DNA from: Cephalotus follicularis
Lineage: Eukaryota; Streptophyta; Magnoliopsida; Oxalidales; Cephalotaceae
Length of the DNA stretch: 64,000 bases
Assembly: GCA_001972305.1 (NCBI GenBank)
Contig: BDDD01000432.1
Span: 834,711 to 898,710 of the forward strand
Direction: 5' to 3'
Below, piece after piece: positions 47,568 through 58,971 of the stretch (position 1 is its first letter; every line of letters starts with the position of its first letter). A program made the position numbers and the translations under genes. The notes beneath the pieces were generated by a model. It was not told the origin of the DNA, did not search any database, and was given only the letters and a program-made list of their open reading frames with translations.

Positions 47568-47578
47568 CTCTGATACCA
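47568..47578 (-). promoter_or_regulatory. Primer-binding site of element B
   Basis: TGGTATCAGAG on the minus strand, six bases from the LTR edge. Confidence 0.85.
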
Positions 47579-47584
47579 TATTTC

Positions 47585-50222
47585 TTTAACACCCCCGGAT
47601 GGCGGGAGTCGTCACAGGGTCATATCATACATATCATAACTTAACAAACTCATAAAATTTGCTTTATTTGCCAAATAACAGCTGAAAACGTGGCAGTCTT
47701 ATCGTAACATTAAAACTTAACATTTAAAGTAGTTGCGGAAAACTCAAAACATAGTTCAGTTCCAATTTAAAACATAAAACATAAAAATCCATGGTTCAGA
47801 CCACTAATCATAACATAAGGATCACTCTCCTAAGGATCCAACATAAAGGGTGGTCATCACTCAATCACACTTTCCCCCGTTGCTCCAGAAAACCTGCCGC
47901 ATAGAAAACAAAAATGCGGCTGAGCAAACCTCAGTACGGATAAGGGAAATAAAACAGTAAATGGTAATTTAAAAACATTTATATTTCAATAATAACGTAG
48001 CTGAAATCGTAAACAGTTAAGACAGTTTAATCATATTGAAATGACAGTTGTATAATTTTTGAAACAATTACGAAACATCGAAATCATAATTGTTTAAAAC
48101 ATACTGAGCCACATACATATCACATATCATAAATTTTGACAAGGGAGGCGCTAATTCCACATGTCCACTAGAATTGAAGTGTACGGCACTACACAAGTCA
48201 ATTCTCACATACACATATCCGATCACACCTCGGATCATATATCTGAATTCACCTCATATCACATAAACTAGAATCGATTCATACGCCTCTATCACATAGC
48301 GGTTCCACAAATCCACCTCATGGGATTCGTTCATACACTCAGAGATGCCGTAGTCTAATCACATCGCTACGAAAGTGTCACGTCCCCGTGCCAGGCCCAC
48401 GACGTGCCTATGGATACACCCCATAGGTGGGTACAATACTCAGTATTTAAATTAAAATAATTGATTTATCAAAATCAACTTAAATCACATAAATATGTTT
48501 TCACACAACATATTCAAAAACTCCTCACAATAGTATTATAACATATTATATCATAACATATCGTATCCTAACGTATCGTACCATAACATATCGTATAGAT
48601 AAAGTCAGAATCAAATAAAATGTCAAACCAACTTTAAATTCAAAACGTATCAAAATCATGAAGCATCATTGACTTCTTAAACAGAGATGTTTATCAAAAA
48701 AGTTTCAGTTCGAATGTCAGATAACCAAGGAACAGAAAATCCGTACCTTATGCGCTTGCAAAGTACTTACGAATAGACAATTTAAACGGAATCCACTTGA
48801 AACTCAACAATCTATAAAGACATTCAAAATCATATGTATAAGAGTCTAAAATACATCAGAAGCATTAAACAGACTCATAACAGTCTTTGGAAAAGATTCG
48901 GATCGATTCGGGGATCAAACGAATCAAAACAGTTGAAAACAACACATTCCATGGCATAACAGTCGACTAGAACAGGGGTCCAGTCGAATGGAGAGGCTTG
49001 GCAGTCGACTGGATCATATGAACAGTCGACTACTTAACCAAAAATGCAGGTAGTTGACCTTGTTCTTCAATCCAGTCGACTACACAACCATTCCAGTCGA
49101 CTGTCCACTCAGACAGCCGACTGTTCTGGGCAACAGAACAGTTGGAAATCCTATAATTTGCTACTGAAAATGGTTCAAATGGTTTCTACATTAAACCAAA
49201 GACATATGGACATAAACATATGATTATATATGACTTGTAGGTGACTTACAAACACAAATTTGACAAAGGAACAACCTTTCAATGATTTAACTTGCAAAAG
49301 GAAGCAAGAAGACATTGTATGAACATGTCCAGATTTTGTTTCTAATTGATTGCAGATGTTATAAACTTAGTTTGTGACATATGTAGGTGCATAAAACGTG
49401 CAGATAACATTACTAACACAATGACAACATGTTTAGGCAAGAATCAAAGACCCCAAGATACCAAGAGCACAAAAACTCAAAGTAAGCCATTGAAACAAAA
49501 ATATAATTAAAGGGAATGAATTAACTGACCTGTAGTGATGTTAAGGAACCCAGAAAACAGTAGGAAGAACACAAACACAGACACACAATCTGCTATGAAC
49601 AGAAACAAAGAAAGAAAAAATACAAAACCATGGTATTTTTAGACATACATAGCAAACTAAGAGAATTTAATCCAAGGAAACAACTAAAGGATTGAGATTA
49701 CCTCTTGAACTTTGAAGAATGATTTACACAGCAGATTATTGCACAATAACAAGGCAAATTCGGAGTGGTTTGCAATAAGGATGGTGGCATCATATAAAAA
49801 TGACAAGATACTCAATAATGGAGAAAGGAGGAGACAAGATTTGACAAAAGGGAGAAGAATGGGAACTTTTCTGGATTTTGTAATGGAAAAGGAAGCTTTG
49901 CATGTGAATTAGATGGTGGGAATTGCTGGAAAGAAAGAAGAAGGTGGAAGGAAGTAGGAGAAATTGGTAGAAAATGATAAAATAGGAAAAAGGAAATAAA
50001 AGAAATAATAATAAAATGAATTAATAATGAAAAGGAATAAGGAATATTAAAATAAAAGATAAATAATTTGTTTATAATAAAATAAGTTTTTGAATTTAAA
50101 ATAAAATAAATAAACCCAACATAGCATAACATACCCAAATTTCGGACCGGTACCATTCCGCACAATTCACATAAACCCGATCATAGGGAAACCGGACTTT
50201 TATGAACGAACAGGGTGTTACA
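47585..50222 (-). repeat. 5' LTR of element B
   Basis: 2638 bp, from TTTAACACCCCC (first TG mutated to TT) to GGGTGTTACA. Complete, and the reference for the missing 316 bp of the other copy. Contains the AGTCGACT cluster (48960-49123) and the block GAGCAAACCTCAGTAC (47922-47937) that is also found in H and E. A 117-codon frame near 49812-50165, present in both LTRs, is AT-rich and resembles no protein. Confidence 0.9.
48960..49123. repeat. CAGTCGACTG cluster in 5' LTR of B
   Basis: Counterpart of 42893-43056, eight sites, two of them altered. Confidence 0.85.
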
Positions 50223-50227
50223 CAAGA

Positions 50228-50870
50228 GGTTGACTATACCGAAACTTTCTCACCAGTTGTAATGCTTAAGTCCATTCGGATACTGCTTGCTATTACCGCT
50301 CATTTTGATAATGAGCAATGGCAAATGGATGTCATGACAACCTTCTAGAAGGGCTATCTTGAAGTGGACATCAATATGTCCCAAAACCAAGAGGTTTACA
50401 TCCGAGGAGCATTTGCACAGAAGGTGCAAACTCCAAAGGTCTACTTATGACCTTAAGCAAGAATCCCATAGTTGAAACATCCGATTTGATGAGACCATTA
50501 AAATCTTTTGGCCTCATCAAAGCCATGGATAAGCCTAATGCCAACTGGAAATATAATGACCCAGAAATCACTCTCTTGATACTATTAACCAAGAGCTTCT
50601 CCATAAAGAATTTGGGAAGGGTTTCGTATGCTATGAGAATGTCGATCTATAAGAGATAGATCAAGTGGGTTGCTTGGAATTCCAAAAAGGCAGTTCATCA
50701 GCAGAATGCTAAAATGGTATGGGAAAGAATTCCAAATATGGCTTACTGCCAATTATCCAAGAAATTCACTTTTCTAAGAGGATGTCTTCTGAGACTTCTG
50801 AGGAGAGGACACACATGAATAGACTGCCTTATGCTTCGGCTGTGGGCTCCTTCATGTATACCATACTTTG
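50228..50870 (+). pseudogene. Copia C reverse transcriptase, central part
   Basis: Reads DYTETFSPVVMLKSIRILLA and QWQMDV, then stops and shifts. Recognisable again as HMNRLPYASAVGSFMYTIL at 50812-50865, where element D cuts in. It joins the piece ending at 38496 on the other side of B. Too decayed to act. Confidence 0.8.
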
Positions 50871-53358
50871 TGTTGGATTGGCTCAAAAAGGGATGAGACA
50901 TTAAGGGACTTTAGGGTTTGAGGGTTTGATAACAAAACTTTTTAATCCATTTTAAATGCCCAGTCAATGGGATGCCTTAAAACTAAGTCCATTAGTATCC
51001 CATTATGGCCCTAGGTAATCAATCGAACCAAAGAACCGGCCAAGCAAAGAAGAGGGGTGGGTGGAGCTAGGGTTACAGAAACCCTAGCATTTAGTCACTC
51101 AAAATGGTGTTAGGGTAACACACCAAAACCCTAGCACAAATGGTCCAAACATGAAATCCTAACCCTAGAAAAACCTTGGGGTTTTTTAGGGCACAAACAT
51201 GCACACAAAAGGGCATGGCTGTGATGGCAATCCCAGCACTTAAACCTAAGCCACAGCATACAAAAACATCCACAAAGAACATAAAATCAAATAGGAGAAT
51301 GACAGCATTGCCTAATTCTTTGCATTCCTCAACTTTGCTGTTCCTTCAAAATTGGAACCAAAGCTTTTGTCTTTGCAAAAGGGATTCCAAAACACATGGC
51401 CAGAAGCTTCTAGGAATGCATTAAGGCTTGATGTGTTTGTCCTAAACTAGTCTACAAGAAAAAGTAAAGATGAGATCCAATAATGAAACCATCTCCACCT
51501 ATTATGAAGTTTGGAGGGTAAGAGGAAGATTGTTTATGTTTCTTTCTCAATGAGCTTAAAGCTCAAGCAAGTTCTTCAATGGTGAAGAGAAGCACATGGC
51601 TTGGAGAGAAAGAAAAGAGGGAGAGAGCTCACAGGTGAAGGAAATGTGAGAGAGTTGTAAAGTGTGTTTTGTAAGTTAAGATATAAATATCTCAACTATG
51701 AGTCATCAACAAATATCTCATTTTAAACTTGCCTCATAAGATTTGATGACTTATTAAAACTCTCTCTTTTCTTCACATATGGCCAGCCAATATTCAAGGA
51801 AAAAGCTTCGGGTGCATGCCCAAATACAAGGCAAAATGCAAGTGAATTCCCATAGTTGAAAAGTCAAAAATTGTAGGCTAAGTTTTGCATTTGGGCTAAC
51901 CATTTCTCTTGCAAATGTTTAAGGTCCAATTTCAGGCATCACTAAGCCCAAAATTCGGCCCACAATGGGAAGTAAATCCCAAGCCCAAAATGCAACAAAG
52001 CCCACTTGCTCTCTCTACAGGTTAATGCCCATTGCATTTACAAGTTACACAAACAACCCTTTGCACAGAACATTCTATTGTGGCGATGCTTGAACTCACT
52101 TCCAAAGAAATGATATGTTCAGCAAATAAAATGTTCACTAGCAAAGTAACATCTCACTTAGATACTAAACTTTTACTAAATGACATGTCTCACTCACACG
52201 TTAACCTCTTTCAAAACTAGGCGGGACCCGAAAGCCTGGTTGGAATCCGATACAATGATAAATTTTCCAAAACATCCCAAAGTTCTGGTACGACCATCCC
52301 AATAGTCTTTCTAATATCTATATAGCCCCAGTGTGATCTCCAATCACCCCAGATCTGTGGATAGAAGTTCCACGTCTATCATTCTTAGCCAGTTAACCAG
52401 TGCTTTATCACTGTCATCGGTTTATATGTCATGTATCCCTCATCATACTTGGCTCCAACCGCAAACTAGGGTTTGGATTAATGTCACCCCAGGTAAAACC
52501 GCGATAATTATAATTTTATGAATGCATTGAGATTCTTGGAAGACTTCCCAGGAAACCACTCGTTTCCAATCTCCCAAGTGCCTGGCCAGGACTTTAAGTC
52601 TACAACTGTCATAGATGTTATAGAGCCTATCACCCTCAACATGGGTGTGACGATCCCTTATTGCTCACTCACCCATACATCTCAATACAGCTCCCACAAG
52701 GCCCAAAGACAATCCTTTTTCCAGCGCTTGGCTAGTGCCGGGGAAGGCATAAATCACGCAAAGCGGTTACTACAAAACGCATGGCAGCTGCTCAGGTCTA
52801 AGGACACAACGAAGGTCACGTATGGCCTACTAGCCACCTTTGGTTATACACTACTGAGAAAATTAGAATCCTTTTGAGAAAGGTGTTGAGTCTCTAAATA
52901 GGGTTCCTATGGTGGGTCGGTTCAGTCTCATGCATCCAGCATGTAGCACGCATCAGCTTTATGGTAAACCCAAATGGCAATGAGATGATCCATCCCCTAC
53001 ACACAAGAAGCCAAGCAGAATACGACAATCCTTTACGGTTCATCAATTACCCTAAAAAAATGAACCTATGACTTGGAATGTTTTGTTAGAAGGGAGTAAG
53101 GATCTCATTCTCATAACGTCCCTGGTACGAGATCCAACCCCTCGAACGATAGGGTGCTACATGTGTATTCAGTAACATGGTGATTAACTGATCCGTATCA
53201 ATGGTTTGGGATAATACATATAGCAAATGCCAATGTTTAAAAAATATGCACTATAGAACATGAATGAAAATAAGAATGTATGGACAAAGAGTGCATCATA
53301 TGTAAAATACATATGGATGCAGCACCATCTTGGCTTGCAGGGACGCCCCTATCTAACA
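50871..53358 (-). repeat. 3' LTR of copia D
   Basis: 2488 bp. On the minus strand it starts TGTTAGATAGGGGCGTCC and ends GAGCCAATCCAACA. Full-length reverse complement of 12570-15051. The polypurine tract CCAAGTGGGAGAT lies just upstream on the minus strand (53359-53371), as usual for copia elements. Confidence 0.87.
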
Positions 53359-53371
53359 ATCTCCCACTTGG

Positions 53372-54850
53372 CCCTCAAGCCACAAAGACCTTCAGCCTAA
53401 GTCCATTTCATTCTCTAGTATAGCTCATGACTTTGGTCACTGGGTCTGCTAAGTTCGCTTCCACTGCGACTCTCTCTATGGTGATATCTACTCTTGTGAT
53501 GTCTCCTATATTTCCTCAATCACATATCTTCCAAGATGTTTTCACTGATTATGATCTCCACGATCATATGATACTGTTGCCGTATATGTTCGGTGCAGTA
53601 ATGAGACATGGGTTCCATGGCTTGTGCAAAAGCCCCTATCAATGTCACAGTTTCCACAACTAGACAAACAACAGATGAAACCTCTATAAAGTTCAAGCAT
53701 TAACTTTTGCATCCAAACCAGCTAGCAATACTGGTATCATAGGTTGCAACATACTCTTATTCCATGGTGGAGTATGCAGTCCTCGACTGCCACAAACTCC
53801 TCCAACTTACACAACACTTCCGTATAGGACCAACACATATCCTGAAACAGATTTGTGATCATCCATATCAAAATTAAAATTGGAGTTGTTATAACTCATA
53901 AGTTTCAGCTCACTACATCTCCATATGTTAAGAAGGCATCCTGAGTCACTCTTAGATATCATATTCTGTTGACAATTTCCCAGTGCCTCTCATTGGGATC
54001 GGACTGAAATCGACTAGCCATTTTCTAGGCAAATGCGATATTAGGCCTAGTACGAAGTATGGGATACATGATGGAGCCCACATGCTAAGCATAAGGTAGC
54101 CTATTCATGTGTGTCCTCTCCTCAGAAGTCTTAGAAGACATCCTCTTGGAAAGGTGAATTCCTTGGCGAATTGGCAGTAAGCCATATATGAAATTTTTTT
54201 CCATACCATTTCAGCACCCTACTGATGTACTGGCTTTGGGAAATCTCAAGCAACCCACTTGATATATCTCTTATAGATCTTCATTCTCAAAACGTAGGAA
54301 GCCTTTCCCAAATCCTTTTGCAGAGAAGCTCTTGGTTAATTTTACTTTAACATGTCTATATCAAATCCAATGTATAGTATGTCATTCATGGACATTACCA
54401 AGAAAGTGATTTCTGGGTTATCCTATTTCTGGTAGACATTTGGTTTATCCATGTCATTGATGAGGCCAACAGATTTTAATGGACTTGTCAAATTAGATGT
54501 TTTAGTTATGGGATGCTTGCTTAAGGTCTTATGTAGACCTCTGGAGCTTGCACCTTCTGTGCTAGTGCTCCTAGGATGTAAACCCCTCGGGTTTGGGACA
54601 TATAGATGTTCTCCTCAAGATATCCCTTCAATAAGGCAGTCTTGACATCCATTAGCCATAGCTCATTATCACAATGAGTGGTAATAGCAAGCAGTATCTG
54701 AATGGACTTAAGCATTGCAACTGTAGAGAAAGTTTTGGTATAGTTGACCACTTGTCTTAGTTTATACCCTTTCACGATCAATTGCGCATAATAGTTTTTT
54801 ACCTTATCCATTAACGCCAATCTTCTTCCCGAATATCTACTTGCATTCAA
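53372..54850 (-). pseudogene. Copia D RT and RNase H remnant
   Basis: RT part (54850-54521): YYAQLIVKGYKLRQVVNY, FSTVAMLKSIQILLAIT, LWLMDVKTALLKGYLEEN. The active-site region near 54390 reads SMNDILYIGFD instead of YVDD. RNase H traces such as GSIMYPILRTRPNIAF occur near 54060. Stops in every frame. Confidence 0.75.
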
Positions 54851-55090
54851 TAGGATTTTATGCCTTCGGGTGCATATTCCAAGTTCTCACTTAGTGTGCA
54901 CATATGGACTCCATTACAGATTTCATGGCTTCTAGCCATGTCTTGGAATCAGTGCACTTCACTGCTTCCTAGTAGCTAACAGACTCGTCATCATCACTGA
55001 CGATAGGTTTATCAGTGCCTTTCATGAGAAAACCTTATTTCATAGAAGTTGTCTAAAACCTTGCATGATCTCCTCCACTTTAGGAGTGCA

Positions 55091-55640
55091 TTACTGAGAT
55101 TCAATATCAGGTTGGGATCCTTTCCCAATAACGTCTCTAGAGGTTTCAACCTCTAGTTCCTTATCGTCCTTTGGGTTTTCATCTGGTAGAAACTCTCTTA
55201 GTTTCACCTTACTGCCACTGCTTCCTGCAAGCAGGTATTCCCTTTCTACGAATTTTGCAGTGTGTGAAACAAAATCCTTTTGTTCGCTGAGATGGTTTAA
55301 ATAATATCCTAAGTTCACCTTAGGATATCCCACAAATCGGCAACGTCTCAATCGTGCCTCTAGCTTAGAAGGTTCCCGCCTTCTTACATAAGCTGGACAA
55401 CCCTTAACCTAACATTGGTTTAGGCTGGGTTTCCTCCATTTGAATATCTCGTCAGATATGGATGGGACATATTTCAAAGGAATCCGGTTTAGGATGTGCA
55501 CTGCTGGCTGTACTGCATAACCCAAGAATAAGATTGGAAGATATATAAAAAGACATTATGGACTGGATTATATTACCAAGTTCCATTTACTCCATACGAA
55601 TATCCACCGAGCTGCGATGTTCCGGTAGGTGTCCATTGAT
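55091..55640 (-). pseudogene. Copia D integrase C-terminal tail
   Basis: The open part (55351-55091) reads RRCRFVGYPKVNLGYYLNHL, then FVEREYLLAGSSGSKVKLREF and an acidic linker towards RT. Right of it, to about 55640, shifted frames show the end of the integrase core. The segment between about 55640 and 56050 is non-coding and corresponds to 37230-37620 in C. No catalytic triad. Confidence 0.72.
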
Positions 55641-56059
55641 AGAGAATACCATTATCTCTTTTGTTTCTCATAGTCTTTTATTACTAGTTACTTGAATTGT
55701 TAATGTAATGTTATGGTAATTGTATAAGTCTTACATCCTTTTTGTCCACGTGCCTCTTGCACTAACTAGAGCATTGAAATGTGTAAGACTAAGAATTTAT
55801 ACAAAAATTAGAGCTTCAAGCTTGTCTTATACATATTTGAAACAAAATATTAGTTTCTTACAACGTTCTTTATATACAGAGATCATGTCTTAAATGCATT
55901 TCCATTTACAAAATTTTACAATTCATAAACGCCAACAACACTGGTGTGAATCCTCTATTCATCACCATGGTGCCAATCCTTAGCTTTACCAGCTCTCAGC
56001 TGTCTAGCGTCTCTTAGCTCCTACAAAGAGTTACCAATGTTAGTCTCACAACCTAAGTC

Positions 56060-56710
56060 CTATACCCAAGTTGAACTTACATTGTAAGCTACATAAAATA
56101 GAAGAGTACCTAACCCTGAGGCACCTCCAGCTTTTGACTTTAGGAACATACTGCAATTTTTCTTCCAGTGCCCTTGTTTCCCATAATTGAAGCAGGCTTT
56201 CTCCTTTTTAAGCTTTTTCAATCTTTTTAGAATGGCATCCCTTGTCACTAACTGCCTCTTCCTTCGGTTTTCACCCTTGGAACTAGATCCAACTAATCTA
56301 CCCCTTTCAGCAGTTGTTCCAGTAGGAAGTGGAGGCATCACAATTGATCTTGACCCAGCCTGGTCAAAACCTATCTTTACAGTCCCTGACTGGGTGCCAT
56401 ACAACTCCTCGAGTTGTTCAAGCATGGAACAACACAAGGTCTGTGAGTGCATAACCCCAATGAGCAATTGTGCCGGCATGCCAACAATTGCTAAGCTACG
56501 AGCTTGATAATCGTCATCCCACCACTTAGCCACATATGCCTTGTGATGGTCGGATGCATCATTCCTTAGCTCGGGGGGTATCTCAGTCATAACATGAATT
56601 AGATTCAAGCTTGTGAGATTAATACGCAAAATGCGTTTCCATTCAGTGAAAATAGGATGTTGTAGCTTAGGAGTCATAGATGTGTTTGATATATTTGTGC
56701 TATCTGGCAT
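56060..56710 (-). CDS. Copia D gag (capsid and zinc knuckle)
   Basis: 217 codons from MPDSTNISNTSMTPKLQHP. Capsid region with EWKRILRINLTSLNLIHVM and KWWDDDYQARSLAIVGMPA, a Ser/Gly linker, then Lys-rich sequence and a knuckle CFNYGKQGHWKKNC in which the second Cys is Tyr. It ends in SSTWV at the protease junction with a stop where C has the catalytic motif. The best preserved gag of the C/D family. Role: particle formation; RNA binding is doubtful given the lost ligand. Confidence 0.8.
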   Translation of the reverse strand: MPDSTNISNTSMTPKLQHPIFTEWKRILRINLTSLNLIHVMTEIPPELRNDASDHHKAYVAKWWDDDYQARSLAIVGMPAQLLIGVMHSQTLCCSMLEQLEELYGTQSGTVKIGFDQAGSRSIVMPPLPTGTTAERGRLVGSSSKGENRRKRQLVTRDAILKRLKKLKKEKACFNYGKQGHWKKNCSMFLKSKAGGASGLGTLLFYVAYNVSSTWV

Positions 56711-56975
56711 TTGAGTATATTTGTAGAGTATGTGAAAACTAGCAACCTATATGAGGAAAAAGAGAGAGAATTTTAGCAAATTATTCCATTAATGTTATTA
56801 CCATAATTCTTGGACTTTTGTAATTATGACTCCGCCCGCTATTCTAATCGTATACCACACCAACTCTGTGGAATTCGGGAAGCCCCGCTTCCTAGTGGGG
56901 ATCGGAATCTATTCCGCATATCATGGCCTCAACGTTGGGCATGACAAACCATAATACCAAAATAGGTAGGCATAA

Positions 56976-58585
56976 AAGTCACGCCCTGAACCGTGGGATG
57001 GGCCCCACTGCCCGACACGTGGCATTCCGTACATATCCTTATCCATATTCATAAATCATCATTATGCCAAATATCAGATAAATTCGAACTGAAACTGTTT
57101 TGCTAGGCATCTTCGTCTATGAAATCAACGATGTTTCATGATTTTGATACGTTTCGAATTTAAAGTTCGTTTAACATTTTAATTGATTCCGACTTTATCT
57201 ATTTGATATGTTATGGTACGATATGTTAGGATACGATATGTTATGATATGATATGTTATAATACCGTTGTGAGCGGTTTTTGAATATATTGTATGAAAAC
57301 ATATTTATGTGATTTAAGTTGATTTTGATAAATCAATTATTTTTGAATTAAATACTGAGTATTGTACCCACCTATTGGGCGTATCCATAGGCACGTCGTG
57401 GGCCTGGCACGGGGACGTGACAATTCCGTAGTGGTGTGATTAGACTACGGCGTCTCTAAGTGTATGAACGAATCCCATGAGGTGGATTTGTGGATCCGCT
57501 ATGTATGATAGAGGCGTATGAATTGATTCTAGTTTATGTGATCTGAGGTGAATTCAGATATGTGATCCGAGGTGTGATCGGATATATGTGTATGTGAGAA
57601 TTGATATGTGTAGTGCCGTACACTTCAATTCTAGTGGGCATATGGAATTAGCTACTCCCTTGCCATATGTGATCAGATGTGTGATCATGTTATGTGATAT
57701 GTTATGTGGCTCAGTATGGAACTTATGTTTTGAAAAGATTTGTCATACGTTTTGAAAGTTATGGATTTGATTTTTATGAAAGTTCATATGTGACTTCAAA
57801 GAATGTTTAAACTGATTTATTGCTTAAGATTTATGTTTTGAGTTAACTTTGAAATCTTACTGCCTTCAAATTATCGTTTATCATTTACTGCTTTGTTTTG
57901 TTCCGTAATCTGTTTATTTTGTACTATTCAGAAACTATTTTCTTTTGTTCCGTAAATTGTTCTATCCTGTTTCGTAGAGTGTTTTGTTTCATAAAATGTT
58001 TGGTATCCTATCGTGTTTGTTTCAGATACTGTATTGAGTATGATATTGTTTTGTTTCGGATACTGTTTCGTTTTGGTAAACTGCTTTGTTTCGGATACAG
58101 TTTTGTTTCGTTATGTTATGATTCGTAACTGTTCTGTTTTGTTTCGTAACCGTTTTGTTTTGATTCATATATGTTTTGATTCGTATTTATGTTGTTTCGT
58201 AAACTGATTTATGATTCTATATCTGTACTGAGGTTTGCTCAGCCGCGTTTTTGTTTTCCATGCGGCAGGTTTTCAGGGACAGCATGAGCAAGTGTGATGA
58301 GAGAGTTACCCTATGTCAGAGGATCATGTAGGAGTTTGATCCGGTTATGTTTCTAGTAGTGTTATGGTCGTGTATAGGCCAGTTATCTAAACAGTATTGT
58401 GATTTTGGTTTATGATAAAGTTTTCAGTTTATGTTTCAAGATGATACATTTTTTCATATCTTTTTGAACCACCACGTATTGATGATGATTAAGATTAAGA
58501 TCTTTTATATGTTTTTAGTTCAGTTTTTTGTGACACACCGATCCCAAATCGGGAGTGATCCCGGTTCCGAATCGGGGGTGTTACA
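56976..58585 (+). repeat. 5' LTR of element E (B-related), truncated on the left
   Basis: From about 57080 it is the reverse-complement counterpart of LTR B, including the 15-bp repeat block (57210-57270) and the TACTGAGGTTTGCTCAG block (58226-58242). It ends CGGGGGTGTTACA. The first 100 bp (ACGCCCTGAACCGTGGG onward) match nothing else here and may be part of another LTR. The left edge abuts the broken leader of D. Confidence 0.75.
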
Positions 58586-58587
58586 GT

Positions 58588-58600
58588 TATGGTATTAGAG
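58588..58600 (+). promoter_or_regulatory. Primer-binding site of element E, decayed
   Basis: ATGGTATTAGAG right after the LTR; one C-to-T change from the Met-tRNA site. Confidence 0.75.
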
Positions 58601-58760
58601 AATAGGTTTTTCTTTCCTTAGAAGACCTATCTAGGTTTGACCTGTGAGATGGGTAGACATTTGGGTTAGGGCTATTCCTTAAGAGTCGTTTCGGTATGTT
58701 CCTTTGTATTCCACTTTTCTGTCTCTCTTTGTTTTACTCCGTTTCGGTTTTGTTTCTTTA

Positions 58761-58853
58761 ACGACACGAAGAGTCGGACGACTACGGAATGTTAATCCGG
58801 AGGCTGACTCAGCTGTTTCACAAGAGGATGCACGGTATGAGCCAATTGTATAA
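58761..58853 (+). pseudogene. Element E gag start, fragment
   Basis: A stretch after a leader that aligns with that of B (AGAAGACCTATCTAGGTTTG). It reads TTRRVGRLRNVNPEADSAVS and stops at 58853; the ATG of B gag is not conserved. All further gag and pol are missing. Confidence 0.5.
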
Positions 58854-58971
58854 CGATTAAAAGACCGACCGAATGAGCCGTAATGCTACGCGATCGATCA
58901 AATGGACTGAAAAGCATAAGTGTTGTCTGAATAGCTTCCGTATCGAATGGTGATTGATCGAGATAGAATAT

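Larger units (their letters stand above)
38502..50222 (-). mobile_element. Tekay/Del chromovirus B, nested in copia C RT
   Basis: LTRs at 38502-44232 (3', itself enlarged by a CRM fragment) and 47585-50222 (5'), with perfect CAAGA duplications at 38497-38501 and 50223-50227. Internal order on the minus strand: PBS, gag, zinc knuckle, protease, RT, then a deletion, then the end of integrase and a chromodomain. The RT of copia C reads on across it. Confidence 0.92.
12570..50870 (+). mobile_element. Ty1-copia element C, interrupted by A2, B and D
   Basis: Visible pieces are the 5' LTR (12570-15051), PBS and long leader (15052-17195), gag (17196-17759 and 37023 on), protease and integrase tail (to 38501), and RT up to 50870. 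The reading frame resumes across A2 (gag zinc knuckle) and across B (RT), which shows that both are later insertions. Its RNase H and 3' LTR are missing. D, a member of the same family in reverse, begins at 50871. Confidence 0.85.
50871..56975 (-). mobile_element. Ty1-copia element D (same family as C, opposite orientation), 5' truncated
   Basis: 3' LTR at 50871-53358, then leftover RNase H, RT, integrase tail, protease start and gag up to 56710, and about 235 bp of leader to 56975. It starts inside the RNase H region of C at ACTTTG/TGTTGG. Beyond 56975 there is neither D's 5' LTR nor the rest of C: both were lost in a deletion that joins D to E. Internal structure matches C, including the missing integrase core. 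Confidence 0.85.

Noticed and set aside
43744-50165. A conserved 117-codon frame present at 43744-44097 and 49812-50165 (minus), suggesting a gene
   Set aside because: Identity simply reflects that both lie in the two LTRs of B; composition is AT-rich and hydrophobic and the plus-oriented copy at 62946 onward does not preserve it.
12570-53358. Large inverted duplication of the chromosome
   Set aside because: Explained by two inserts of one copia family in opposite orientation, D lying in C; sequence between the arms is not symmetrical.
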